Of a DNA stretch of 14,170 nt, positions 1-8,076 are shown piece by piece (the first letter of the stretch is position 1; each line of letters starts with the position of its first letter). Under the pieces are notes generated by a model. It was not told the DNA's origin. It did not search any database and saw only the letters and a list, made by a program, of their open reading frames with translations. Location: assembly GCA_014238195.1 (NCBI GenBank), contig JABABO010000297.1:1-14170 (forward strand), read 5' to 3'. Position numbers and translations under genes: made by a program. This DNA comes from Kordiimonadaceae bacterium (lineage in GTDB: Bacteria; Pseudomonadota; Alphaproteobacteria; Sphingomonadales; Kordiimonadaceae).

Positions 1-1
1 A

Positions 2-1927
2 AATTTGGACGAGGTTGAAGCGAAAGGGTCTATCCAAGTGAGCCATGAGCGTAATCGCCCTGGCACTGGTTTGCGGGCCTCAGCTGCCTTAAACTTCCCG
101 ATTATTGACGGGGAACTTGCCATGCGCGTCACTGGTTCCTTTGGAAAAGAGAACAAAAAGGTTCTGAACACTTACACAGGTAATATTGGCATTAACGAAG
201 ATCATTTCATCCGCGCACAACTTATGTGGCAACCCTCGTCTGACACGCGCTTGAACTTGATGTATGTCAACGAGCGAGACACAGATACAGGATTTGTCGA
301 TGTCGATGTTAATTCACCCACATCTCATTATGAAGCGATCCTAACACCAAACGAAGATGCAACTTACGGATATGACGTTGCGTTCGAGTTTCCAGATTGT
401 CAAGGTACAACACGAACATCCTGCTTGGGCGGCGTCAGAACCGAAGGCCATGACCCCCTGTATACCTATTATAATTTGATGGACCCCTTTGATTATGACT
501 ATGTTGACCTTTTTTCTGTTAGTTTTGAAAAAGACGATATTTTTGAAGGCGCCGACCTAAGTTATTATGGTTCACACCAGCGTTACAAAGACTTCGGGCA
601 ACAAGCTTGGTGGAACCGCGCCGATGCCAACGACATGTTCCGAACATGGATCATTGATAAATCAAAAGACCGTCAATGGACGCATGAAATTCGCTTACAA
701 TCCAATGATGAAGACAGCCCCTTACAGTGGACTGTTGGTGGTTACTATGATCGCTTTGAAACATTACCTGCCGATGACATTCAGTGGCAGTACCATGCCA
801 GTGATGATCGTTCACGGGCCATTGCAGCTTATCTTTGGGGTGATTATTGGGGATATTCAGTTGACCCAACTGTCCTTGGCCGTGAGCTTTACGGCGATGG
901 TACAAAGAATTATAATATCACATATAACAACTATGTTGCTAAGGAACTCGCCTTTTTCGGTGAAGTGTCTTACGAGGCTGACCTTGGCGATGCGGGTACA
1001 TTAGAAATTACTGGTGGTATCCGTTACTATGATCTCAAGGATGATTTTGATTATGATCAATCTGGCATTTGGGTCGATTCTGAGGGCGAGATAAGTAGCA
1101 CTGTTACCGATGACGGCGAAAATGGCACCACCAAGAAAGTGAGTGTGAACTACCGCCCTAATAATGATATTGGCATCTTTGCAATCTATTCAGAAGGCTA
1201 CCGCAGGGGTGGCAACAATGGCCCTACAGCACCCGAGGATTGCGCGAATGATGAAAATATTGGGTCTTATGTTGATCGATATAGTTCGGACAGCATTAAA
1301 AACTATGAAGTTGGCATCAAAGGGACAGCGCTCGACCGTCGGACACAGTTTTCTTCTGCGATTTATCAAATCGATTGGACAGACGTGCAGGCATCCGTAT
1401 ATATGCCGTCCTGTGGCTTTTCGTATGTTGCTAATGCAGCGTCTGCACGCTCCCGGGGGGTAGAGTTTGAATCGAGCACGCAAGTCATGGACGGCTTAGC
1501 ATTGATGTTGAATGCATCTTACACAAACAGTGAAATGACATCTGAAGTCCCTGCCCTTGGCGCGGAAGACGGCGATGACATGACAGCGGTGCCAAAATAT
1601 AATTTTTATGTTGCTTTGGATAAGGAGTTCGAGCTTTTTAACTATGACGCATCGGCCCGCCTAGAAGTCAATGGATACGGCAGTTACAAGTCACACTTTA
1701 ACGTCCGTGATGAAGATATTTCGCCAGCTTATGAAGTTGTCAACCTATCTGGTACACTTCAACTGACAGATACATCTAAGCTGAGTATTCATGTCAACAA
1801 TTTACTTGATGATGATATCGCGCTCTATAAACGCTCCCGTAGCCGCGGTGATCCGTCAGGAAACGCGCTTTGGATTGAATATGCGCGGGAACGTAATGTC
1901 GTTGTGCGCCTAGATTTTGAGTTTTAA
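2..1927 (+). CDS. TonB-dependent receptor, C-terminal part (5' end outside window)
   Basis: Outer-membrane beta-barrel receptor that imports a ligand using TonB/ExbBD energy. About 641 residues are visible. The frame is open to the left edge and the first codons show no credible start, so the signal peptide, TonB box and most of the plug lie upstream. The visible part opens with the plug-to-barrel transition (LDEVEAKGSIQVSHE) and continues with alternating amphipathic strands and long Asp/Tyr/Asn-rich loops typical of the family. Late barrel features are visible: YSEGYRRGGNNGP, then SIKNYEVGIKG, a strand with SRGVEFES, and the terminal strand RNVVVRLDFEF ending in Phe, the usual outer-membrane insertion signal. 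Paired cysteines in two loops (CQGTTRTSC early; a later pair around EDCAND and MPSCGF) may form disulfides. The ligand cannot be assigned. Nearby sugar-oxidation genes make a glycan or glycoside plausible, by inference only. A terminator follows immediately. Confidence 0.93.
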   Translation, partial: NLDEVEAKGSIQVSHERNRPGTGLRASAALNFPIIDGELAMRVTGSFGKENKKVLNTYTGNIGINEDHFIRAQLMWQPSSDTRLNLMYVNERDTDTGFVDVDVNSPTSHYEAILTPNEDATYGYDVAFEFPDCQGTTRTSCLGGVRTEGHDPLYTYYNLMDPFDYDYVDLFSVSFEKDDIFEGADLSYYGSHQRYKDFGQQAWWNRADANDMFRTWIIDKSKDRQWTHEIRLQSNDEDSPLQWTVGGYYDRFETLPADDIQWQYHASDDRSRAIAAYLWGDYWGYSVDPTVLGRELYGDGTKNYNITYNNYVAKELAFFGEVSYEADLGDAGTLEITGGIRYYDLKDDFDYDQSGIWVDSEGEISSTVTDDGENGTTKKVSVNYRPNNDIGIFAIYSEGYRRGGNNGPTAPEDCANDENIGSYVDRYSSDSIKNYEVGIKGTALDRRTQFSSAIYQIDWTDVQASVYMPSCGFSYVANAASARSRGVEFESSTQVMDGLALMLNASYTNSEMTSEVPALGAEDGDDMTAVPKYNFYVALDKEFELFNYDASARLEVNGYGSYKSHFNVRDEDISPAYEVVNLSGTLQLTDTSKLSIHVNNLLDDDIALYKRSRSRGDPSGNALWIEYARERNVVVRLDFEF

Positions 1928-1934
1928 GGCTAAG

Positions 1935-1966
1935 CACGCTCTGCTCGTAATTCATTTGCGAGCGTG
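1935..1966 (+). other. Hairpin just after the receptor stop codon
   Basis: Perfect 7-bp inverted repeat, CACGCTC (1935-1941) and GAGCGTG (1960-1966), separated by 18 nt. It has no T-tract of its own and sits just before the stronger terminator hairpin. It may protect the 3' end of the receptor mRNA or help termination; its role is inferred. Confidence 0.4.
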
Positions 1967-1975
1967 ACAATCATG

Positions 1976-2003
1976 AAAGCGGTGGGAAATTCTCGCCGCT
2001 TTT
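1976..2003 (+). terminator. Rho-independent terminator of the receptor gene
   Basis: The arms AAAGCGGTGGG (1976-1986) and CTCGCCGCTTT (1992-2002) pair over 11 positions, two of them G-U, around a 5-nt AAATT loop. The 3' arm runs into TTTT (2000-2003) and an AT-rich stretch. It lies 49 nt after the receptor stop and 54 nt before the next start. This suggests the receptor transcript normally ends here and the sulfotransferase has its own promoter or depends on read-through. Confidence 0.75.
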
Positions 2004-2056
2004 AATTTAAATCCGACAACAAAACAGTTGCAAAATTCTTTAACGGGATATCAGGG

Positions 2057-4072
2057 ATGGTCGATAATTCTGCCTTTTATCAACGTATAAACCAATATCT
2101 TCAGGTTGGTGATTATTCTACTGCGCTGGATACTTTAAAAGCTTTTCTAACTGATAATCCTACGGATGAAATCGGCATGTCCCTTTTGGGGACTACATAT
2201 ATTCGGTCTGAGCGTAAAGATGCTGCGTAGCAAATATTTTCACAAGCTGTCACGGCACACCCAAAGTCTTATGCCGCCCACGCAGACCACGCTTTTGCAG
2301 CGCAAAATTTTGGGGATAATTCAAGCGCACTTAAATCTTTCAAAATTGCTTTAGAATTAAATCCTCGTTTTTATACGGGATGGATTACCGTCAGCAAACT
2401 TTATTATCTGGAAAAAGACTATACACAAGCCATCAAATCGGTCGAGGAAGCAGAAAAATATGACCCCTTCGATGCTGAATACCGTCAAATCAAATCAATG
2501 GTGCGCAGTAAAAACATGAAGGGCGCAGAAAAGCTAACACGGCAAATTTTGCAACATCAACCCAGCCATCCACGCGCCGCATATTTACTGGCACATTTTG
2601 CAAGTACATTAGGGGTTCATGAAGACCGGGTCGACATTTTAATGAACAGTCTTCAATTCCATCCAGCGAATGTTATTCTGCGTCGTGCACTGGTCGAAGC
2701 TTATGAAGCAATTGGGGATTACGCTGCTGGCCTAAGTGAAGCGCTGCACTTAGTAGAAATAGAAAAATCTTTTCTTAATCATTGGATATTAAGTCGTATT
2801 TTTGGACATACGGGTGATCATGAAAGCGCCTTAAATTCTGCCGAACAAGCAGCATCTTACTTAGAAACAAACAGTACAGAACTTGGTAAAGTGGACTTGC
2901 TGCGCGGGCATGCGCTCAAAATTCTTGGCAGGCGATCGGACAGTATCGCAGCCTACCGAGCGTGTATTAAAAACACCCCTGGTAATGGCGCAGGTTGGTG
3001 GGGCCTTGCAGACTTTAAAACTTACCACTTCAGCGGTGAAGACAAAGCGTCCATGCAAAAAATTATACACCATACTGACATAAATACGGCGCAGCGCTGT
3101 CAAGCCACCTTTGCACTTGCCAAAGCATACGAGATGGACGGTGATATGGGAAAAGCTTTCGACATTTATAATCAAGCCAACGCGATGCGCCCAGATATTC
3201 AGTATGATCCAAATGCGAACACAGCCCGTTTCCATGATATTGCTAAAGCTATGACACCTCAAAATCTGCATAGTACGGCAAAAGCTCATTTAAGGCAGCC
3301 GATACCGATCTTTATTCTGGGTATGCCTAGGGCAGGATCCACCTTAATTGAGCAAATCTTAGCCAGCCATAGCAAAATTGAAGGCACTATGGAGCTTTTA
3401 ACCTTGCCCAACCTGCAACGTAAAATTCATATCGAAGGGGGTCGGCGCTTCAAAAAAGGCTTCCCACAATCATTAGCGCATTTTAGCAGGGCTGAGTTAA
3501 CAGCTTTTGGCCAGCAATATCTTGATAATACGGCCATGTTCCACTCAGACAGTCCTTTCTTCATTGATAAATTGCCTACAAATTTTGAACGTATCGGCCT
3601 CATTCATAAAATATTACCCCAAGCCATCATTATTGATGCCCGCAGGCATCCCCTTGATTGCTGTTTTAGTGCTTATAAACAGCATTTCGCCAATGGGCAT
3701 GACTATAGCTATAACCTAAGTCATGCGGGGGCGTATTATAATGACTATCTCAGCCTGATGGACCACTGGGATACGGCCTTACCCAGCAAGGTTTTGTGCG
3801 TACAATATGAAAACATGGTGCATAATACGGAAAAGACCACCAAGCAAATTTTACAGCATATTGGTGTTTCATTCGAAGAAAGCTGCCTGAAATTCTATCA
3901 TAACAAACGGGCCGTCAAAACAGCAAGTAGCGAGCAAGTCCGCCAACCGATCAACACCAAAGGTATTGGGGCATGGCAAACTGTTAAAACAGGCCTAGCC
4001 CCGTTAAGGACGAGTTTAGGTCCTGAAACGCTGAAACGTTTTGAAATATATTTGCCTAAAAACCATCATTAA
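2057..4072 (+). pseudogene. TPR-repeat sulfotransferase gene interrupted by an in-frame amber codon
   Basis: Read from ATG 2057 (weak GGGA at 2045-2048 upstream), the frame gives 57 codons of TPR-like helix sequence, beginning MVDNSAFYQRINQYLQVGDY. It then meets TAG at 2228-2230 and continues without another stop to TAA at 4070-4072. The residues around the stop (RSERKDAA, stop, QIFSQAVTAHP) sit inside a normal TPR helix, where Gln, Glu or Lys is common, and CAG, GAG and AAG are each one base from TAG. No frameshift is needed. Full length would be about 671 residues, in the usual range for TPR-sulfotransferases. The simplest reading is a recent nonsense mutation. Alternatives are a sequencing error, amber suppression, or reinitiation downstream, described in the separate CDS entry. 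No ATG, GTG or TTG lies in frame between the stop and 2498. Confidence 0.8.
2498..4072 (+). CDS. Intact downstream frame of the sulfotransferase: TPR repeats plus catalytic domain
   Basis: This 524-residue frame is what could be made if translation restarted after the amber codon. ATG 2498 is the first possible in-frame start but has no clear Shine-Dalgarno, so expression is doubtful. Residues 1 to about 260 are helical TPR-type repeats, for example around AAYLLAHFASTLG and FALAKAYEMDGDMGKAFDIYNQA. The C-terminal part is a Sulfotransfer_3-type domain. GMPRAGSTLIEQILASH (275-291) is the PAPS 5'-phosphosulfate loop, FIDKLPTNF (355-363) follows, and RHPLDCCFSAYKQHF (383-397) supplies the Arg and Ser expected to bind the 3'-phosphate. 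These enzymes move sulfate from PAPS to a hydroxyl or tyrosine; the acceptor is unknown. All catalytic motifs look undamaged, which fits very recent inactivation, a sequencing error or continued use. Confidence 0.6.
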   Translation: MVRSKNMKGAEKLTRQILQHQPSHPRAAYLLAHFASTLGVHEDRVDILMNSLQFHPANVILRRALVEAYEAIGDYAAGLSEALHLVEIEKSFLNHWILSRIFGHTGDHESALNSAEQAASYLETNSTELGKVDLLRGHALKILGRRSDSIAAYRACIKNTPGNGAGWWGLADFKTYHFSGEDKASMQKIIHHTDINTAQRCQATFALAKAYEMDGDMGKAFDIYNQANAMRPDIQYDPNANTARFHDIAKAMTPQNLHSTAKAHLRQPIPIFILGMPRAGSTLIEQILASHSKIEGTMELLTLPNLQRKIHIEGGRRFKKGFPQSLAHFSRAELTAFGQQYLDNTAMFHSDSPFFIDKLPTNFERIGLIHKILPQAIIIDARRHPLDCCFSAYKQHFANGHDYSYNLSHAGAYYNDYLSLMDHWDTALPSKVLCVQYENMVHNTEKTTKQILQHIGVSFEESCLKFYHNKRAVKTASSEQVRQPINTKGIGAWQTVKTGLAPLRTSLGPETLKRFEIYLPKNHH

Positions 4073-4125
4073 GCCCATAACTAAGCCAAGAAGTCTAGCT
4101 AAGCATTATGACTTGGCAGTCTATA

Positions 4126-4932
4126 TTACGGCGCAGCAGCAGCCCCGCCGTCTATGGCTATAATATTCCCTGTTATATAAGACCCCCCTTTCGAACAAAA
4201 CCAACGGATCACACAGGCCATATCTTCAGGTTCCCCTACACGCCCTAGCGGTACCGTTTTACCAAGGACTTCGCGTTTTTCTGCGCTGTCCGTGGCATAG
4301 GCCATCATACGGCTTGGAAAAGGGCCAGGCGCGATAGCATTCACTGTGATATGACGATGGGCCAGTTCGTTGCTGTAAGTTTTGGTCAGGTGATGAACCG
4401 CCGCTTTGCTGGCGACATAACTGTACACACCATTACCACCACCCGCATCTGCCATAGGCCGCGTCCCCATCACGGACCCAACATTGATCACCCGTGAAGG
4501 GTTTTCAGCCGTAGCGCGTGCTTCTAACATCGGCAACAATAACCGTGTTAAATCAGCCATTGCTGTTACATTTAAGTTCATGATCTTGTCCCACGCTTTA
4601 CGCGGAAAATTATCAAGACTATCCCCCCATGTGGCACCGCTATTATTAATCAGTATGTCTAGATGATCTTCATTTGCTTGCATATGCGCTGCTAGGGCTT
4701 CGGTGCCTTCTGCTGTGCTAAGATCAGCGGCAACAGGATGCGCTGAGCCTGGGCCTTTAGCATTCATTTCGTCAGCAAAATGTTCCAGTGCATGGTATTT
4801 GCGCGATGCAATCGTGACTTTACATCCCGCATCCACGAGCGCTTCGGTGATCATCGCACCAATACCAGACGCACCGCCAGTAACCAGCGCGATACGGCCT
4901 TTTATATCAAACATGTTTTCAAATGACTGCAT
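4126..4932 (-). CDS. SDR-family NAD(P)-dependent oxidoreductase
   Basis: A 268-residue classical short-chain dehydrogenase/reductase, normal length for the family. It shows the cofactor loop TGGASGIG (18-25), NNSGA (96-100), Asn121 in LNVT, catalytic Ser153 (NVGSVMG), Tyr172 and Lys176 in YVASK, the PG after NAIA (202-203), and the C-terminal TGNIIAIDGG. Arg44 after the second beta strand suggests NADP is possible. It should oxidise or reduce an alcohol/ketone in the cytoplasm; the substrate is not readable. The start at 4932 is supported by AAGGA (4940-4944, minus strand) 7 nt upstream. Met7 (MFDIKGR) is an alternative because many relatives begin there, but it has no ribosome site. The gene is divergent from the acyl-CoA ligase, so the two may share control and act on acyl-CoA or aglycone intermediates, which is inferred from position. 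Confidence 0.9.
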   Translation of the reverse strand: MQSFENMFDIKGRIALVTGGASGIGAMITEALVDAGCKVTIASRKYHALEHFADEMNAKGPGSAHPVAADLSTAEGTEALAAHMQANEDHLDILINNSGATWGDSLDNFPRKAWDKIMNLNVTAMADLTRLLLPMLEARATAENPSRVINVGSVMGTRPMADAGGGNGVYSYVASKAAVHHLTKTYSNELAHRHITVNAIAPGPFPSRMMAYATDSAEKREVLGKTVPLGRVGEPEDMACVIRWFCSKGGSYITGNIIAIDGGAAAAP

Positions 4933-4990
4933 TCTTCATTCCTTCCCTTGATTCCAATCCCAACCCATCATAGTGTGATTGTCGGGAATC

Positions 4991-5022
4991 GCATCCATAA
5001 ACTCTATCATTAGAATGGATGC
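4991..5022. repeat. 8-bp inverted repeat, candidate operator
   Basis: GCATCCAT (4991-4998) and ATGGATGC (5015-5022) are perfect inverted copies separated by 16 bp, so their centres lie 24 bp apart. An A-run, not a T-run, follows on the plus strand and a T-run precedes it on the minus strand, so this is not an intrinsic terminator in either direction. It sits mid-way in the divergent region and is a plausible binding site for a dimeric regulator of both transcripts. Confidence 0.5.
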
Positions 5023-5057
5023 TCAAAAAAAGGCGGCTACATACGAATAAACTGACA

Positions 5058-5081
5058 CAGTTTGTTTTCCAGTTTGTTTTT
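5058..5081. repeat. Tandem 12-bp direct repeat
   Basis: CAGTTTGTTTTC (5058-5069) is followed directly by CAGTTTGTTTTT (5070-5081), identical at 11 of 12 positions. The copies lie 39-62 bp upstream of the operon's first start codon, in a T-rich stretch. They could be a regulator site or the core promoter region, or a simple duplication in low-complexity DNA. Confidence 0.5.
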
Positions 5082-5107
5082 AGCTCTTTTATATGTTTTT
5101 AGTCTGG

Positions 5108-5114
5108 AAGGGGA
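5108..5114 (+). promoter_or_regulatory. Ribosome binding site fixing the acyl-CoA ligase start
   Basis: AAGGGGA lies 5 nt before ATG 5120. An in-frame ATG exists at 5093, but nothing resembling a Shine-Dalgarno precedes it, and using it would place this purine run inside the coding sequence. Start 5120 is therefore preferred. Confidence 0.7.
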
Positions 5115-5119
5115 TCCTC

Positions 5120-6865
5120 ATGCTCGAACAAATGCTGGCAGCCATCGAAATGCCAACCATTGGCACACCAATGAACAAAGTTTTAGACAGTATTACAAAG
5201 GACGGCGCACCATTTGCTGCCTCTGATTTTGAAATGACTAACCCTGGCGGTCAGACTTACACTGTCAAACAGTTCAATCATGCGCCGCCAAATGTGCGCG
5301 ATTTTCTGTTGCCACTGATGCGTGGTTACGGTGATGTTGTCTGTATGGTCTTTGAAGACGAACGTATCACTTTTACCGATGCGATACAGAAGGTTGATAC
5401 CCTAGCTGCGGCGCTATATCATGATTATAACATTCGCAAAGGCGATTTGGTTTCGATCAGCATGCGCAATTACCCAGAATGGCTCGTGTCTTATCTTGCG
5501 GTTATCAGCCTTGGTGGTATCGCTTGCGCTATGAACAGCTGGTGGGGCGGCGATGAAATGGCAATGGCTTTGAAAATTACTGACTCAAAACTGCTTATCT
5601 GCGGTCCGCGCTCCGCAGCGAATATCGAAAATCATGTGGATGAACTGGGATTAAAGCGCATTTTGGTCCGTGTTGATGATCATCAATTTACCAATGCAGC
5701 ACATTGGAATGATGTGCTCGGTAAAGCTGCGAACAAAACCCTACCAGACATCGACATTGCACCAACCGATACTGTGCATATCTTGTTCACAAGTGGGTCC
5801 AGCGGTTTTCCTAAAGCCGCGGTATCTGACCACCGTTCGGTATGCAATGCTTTGTTTATGTGGTTGGGTCTGACAGTTTCAATGAAACTGAGCCGTGATG
5901 GCAACATGGAACCAGGCGAACATCAAAAGGCCGCCCTTCTTGCCATTCCAAAATTCCATGTCACAGGATTAATTGTCATTACCCTGACATCCGCTATAAT
6001 TGGCCGCAAGCTTGTGTTAATGCGGAAATGGAACGTAGAAAACGCCTTCCAACTGATTGAGCGTGAAAAAATATCCAGCTTTAGCGGTGTGCCTTCGATG
6101 TCTTATGAAATGTCGGTGTCACCCTTTGTGGACCAATATGATACATCAACATTAGCGGACCTTGGCGGTGGCGGCGCTGCGCGCCCGAAAGACCACTTAG
6201 AAAAAATGACGGCAGCGTTTTCCCATGTGTCACCAGGGATTGGTTACGGACTTACAGAAACCAACGGTTGCGGTGCGGTTTTGTTTGGGGATGATTATAT
6301 CAAACGTCAAGACAGCGTTGGCTGGGGGACACCCCCTGTCATGGATATTCAAATCCAAGACTTGGACGGCAACGAGGTGGCGCAAGGTGAGCGCGGGGAA
6401 ATCTGCATAAAATCGATCACTAATATCGCTGGATATTTGAACAATGCTGAAGCCACGGAACGCGCTTTTCGCAGCGGTTGGCTGCGCACAGGTGACGTAG
6501 GGTACAAAGACAGTAAAGGCTATATCTTTATCGTAGACCGCATGAAATCAATTATCATTCGCGGCGGTGAAAACATCAGCACGCTGGAAGTGGAAGCTGC
6601 AATCCACGCGCTTGAGGGTGTGGAGGATTGTATTGTTTTTGGTGTACCAGACGAAAGGCTTGGTGAACAAGTGGGCGCGTTCATCGAAACATCAAGCTTA
6701 AGTTCTGCTGAGGTCCGTACCAGCCTTAAGGATAGTGTCGCTGCTTACAAAATACCCTTTTATATGTGGATCACAGACCAACCAACACCGCGCATTGCGT
6801 CTGGCAAAGCGGATCGCACTGGGGTAAAAGCAAGCTGTTTGGATGATCTCAGTTCGGCACAATAG
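5120..6865 (+). CDS. Acyl-CoA ligase (AMP-forming, class I adenylate-forming enzyme)
   Basis: Activates a carboxylic acid as acyl-AMP and transfers it to coenzyme A. With the start at 5120 the protein has 581 residues, within the family's normal range. Motifs in order: phosphate loop FTSGSSGFPKAAVS (223-236), GYGLTETNG (375-383), the ATP-ribose Asp in LRTGDVGY (455-462), the hinge DRMKSIIIRGGENIS (473-487), and the C-terminal catalytic Lys563 in RIASGK. All catalytic elements are intact, so it should be active. The substrate could be a fatty, aromatic or alicyclic acid. There is no signal peptide, so it acts in the cytoplasm. It is first in the rightward gene run, 26 nt before the Gfo/Idh/MocA gene, and divergent from the SDR. 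Its presence with sugar genes suggests that the substrate has an acid portion, which is inference only. Confidence 0.92.
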   Translation: MLEQMLAAIEMPTIGTPMNKVLDSITKDGAPFAASDFEMTNPGGQTYTVKQFNHAPPNVRDFLLPLMRGYGDVVCMVFEDERITFTDAIQKVDTLAAALYHDYNIRKGDLVSISMRNYPEWLVSYLAVISLGGIACAMNSWWGGDEMAMALKITDSKLLICGPRSAANIENHVDELGLKRILVRVDDHQFTNAAHWNDVLGKAANKTLPDIDIAPTDTVHILFTSGSSGFPKAAVSDHRSVCNALFMWLGLTVSMKLSRDGNMEPGEHQKAALLAIPKFHVTGLIVITLTSAIIGRKLVLMRKWNVENAFQLIEREKISSFSGVPSMSYEMSVSPFVDQYDTSTLADLGGGGAARPKDHLEKMTAAFSHVSPGIGYGLTETNGCGAVLFGDDYIKRQDSVGWGTPPVMDIQIQDLDGNEVAQGERGEICIKSITNIAGYLNNAEATERAFRSGWLRTGDVGYKDSKGYIFIVDRMKSIIIRGGENISTLEVEAAIHALEGVEDCIVFGVPDERLGEQVGAFIETSSLSSAEVRTSLKDSVAAYKIPFYMWITDQPTPRIASGKADRTGVKASCLDDLSSAQ

Positions 6866-6891
6866 ACTTTATAGATCAAAAAGGGTTATCT

Positions 6892-8076
6892 ATGGGTAAA
6901 AAACCAGCTCATTATGCGCGCTTCATGCCCGTTCGCCTTGCCATGGTGGGCGGCGGTGAAGGTGCATTCATTGGTAATATTCACCGTCTTGCTGCCAACC
7001 TTGATGGACAGTACCAACTTGTCGCAGGGGCTTTTAGCCGCGACAAAGATAATTGCAAGCGCACGGGGGTCAAGCTGGGTCTTGCTGAAAATCGCTGTTA
7101 TACATCATGGCAAGAATTACTGAATAATGAAGCAAGATTAGACCCTGATAGTCGTGCTGAATGTATTGCCATTGTCACGCCTAACCATTTGCATTTTGCT
7201 GTCTCTGAAGCAGCATTAAAAGCAGGCTTTCATGTATTGTGCGACAAACCCGCGACAAGGACGCTAAAAGAAGCACAGCAATTACAAAATGCAGTGAAAA
7301 GTACCTCGTGCCTATTTGGATTAACTCACACCTACCTTGGCTACCCAATGATTGCACAAGCCCGCCGAATGGTGGCGGAAGGTGACATCGGCAATATCCG
7401 CAAGATATATGTGGAATATCCACAAGGTTGGATGGCTGGGGCCGCTGAGAAAACTGGTAGCAAACAAGCCGAATGGCGCACGGACCCTGCCCGCTCTGGC
7501 ATCGGCGGCGCAATAGGTGATATTGGCACCCACGCCTTTACATTAGCCGAATGGGTATCGGGCCAACAGGTCACGGCGCTCTGTGCTGCCTTAAATATTC
7601 ATATTGATGATCGCTTAGTTGATGATGATGCGGCAGCACACTTGAAATTTGATGGCGGGGCAACGGGGGTTCTTGTGTGCAGTCAGGTCTGCGCAGGCGA
7701 AGAAAACGCCCTGAAGATTAAAATTTACGGCGACAAAGGCGCCCTTGAATGGCATCAGATGGAACCCAATAGCTTGATCCATCGCCGTGTTGGTGACCAT
7801 ATGATCACTTTACGTGCAGGTGTTGACCAACCCTTGTATAGCACTGCACTGGCTAGGTGCCGCACCCCTAGCGGTCATCCAGAAGGTTATTTGGAAGCTT
7901 TTGCCAATCTGTACCGTGATTTTGCCCATGCAATCCGCGCTGGTGAACAGCAAACCGCACGCCTTGTTCCTGGGATTGATATGGGACTGCGGGGCATGAT
8001 GTTCATTGAACGGATGGTTGATAGCCATAAAAGCACTTCAAAATGGACCGATTTTGAGACTGGAGAACACGCATGA
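6892..8076 (+). CDS. Gfo/Idh/MocA-family oxidoreductase
   Basis: NAD(P)-dependent sugar or cyclitol dehydrogenase/reductase of 394 residues. The N-terminal Rossmann fold starts at VRLAMVGGGEGAFIGNIHR. PNHLH (98-102) and DKPAT (119-123, with the conserved Lys119) follow, then the substrate-domain motif GGAIGDIGTHAF (205-216) with Asp210 and the catalytic-type His214. The family interconverts hydroxyl and keto groups on sugars, inositols or glycosides; members include 3-keto-glycoside-forming enzymes such as DgpA. The start is supported by AAGGG (6881-6885) 6 nt upstream. There is no signal peptide. It overlaps the next gene by 4 bp (ATGA), so the two are probably translationally coupled. In this context it may reduce an imported keto-sugar or oxidise an imported glycoside, which is inference. 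Confidence 0.92.
   Translation: MGKKPAHYARFMPVRLAMVGGGEGAFIGNIHRLAANLDGQYQLVAGAFSRDKDNCKRTGVKLGLAENRCYTSWQELLNNEARLDPDSRAECIAIVTPNHLHFAVSEAALKAGFHVLCDKPATRTLKEAQQLQNAVKSTSCLFGLTHTYLGYPMIAQARRMVAEGDIGNIRKIYVEYPQGWMAGAAEKTGSKQAEWRTDPARSGIGGAIGDIGTHAFTLAEWVSGQQVTALCAALNIHIDDRLVDDDAAAHLKFDGGATGVLVCSQVCAGEENALKIKIYGDKGALEWHQMEPNSLIHRRVGDHMITLRAGVDQPLYSTALARCRTPSGHPEGYLEAFANLYRDFAHAIRAGEQQTARLVPGIDMGLRGMMFIERMVDSHKSTSKWTDFETGEHA

Larger units (their letters stand above)
4933..5119. promoter_or_regulatory. Divergent control region between SDR and the acyl-CoA ligase operon
   Basis: This 187-bp region must hold the promoters for the SDR gene (leftward) and the operon (rightward). It contains an 8-bp inverted repeat (4991-5022), a tandem 12-bp repeat (5058-5081), and GATTCC (4950-4955) mirrored by GGAATC (4985-4990). 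A TATAT-like stretch at 5089-5094 could be part of a -10 box for the operon, but I could not pair it convincingly with a -35 element. No regulator gene is adjacent within the window. Confidence 0.6.

Noticed and set aside
2166..2354. A 62-codon ORF over the amber-interrupted region as a separate small gene
   Set aside because: It is out of frame with clear TPR-like coding sequence on the same strand and has no protein-like features or ribosome site.
2057..4072. Pyrrolysine or other programmed recoding at the TAG codon
   Set aside because: There is no pyl gene or recoding structure in view, the organism type does not suggest it, and the site lies in a structural TPR helix where a special residue has no expected role.
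4085..4117. GCCAAG (4085-4090) and CTTGGC (4112-4117) as a bidirectional terminator between the convergent sulfotransferase and SDR genes
   Set aside because: The stem is only 6 bp with a 21-nt loop, and no T-run follows on either strand.
5093..5119. ATG 5093 as the start of the acyl-CoA ligase
   Set aside because: No ribosome site precedes it, while AAGGGGA sits at the right distance from ATG 5120.
7181..7574. Several minus-strand ORFs of 70-110 codons inside the Gfo/Idh/MocA gene
   Set aside because: They are antisense shadows of a gene whose own frame shows all family motifs; none has a convincing ribosome site or recognisable domain.
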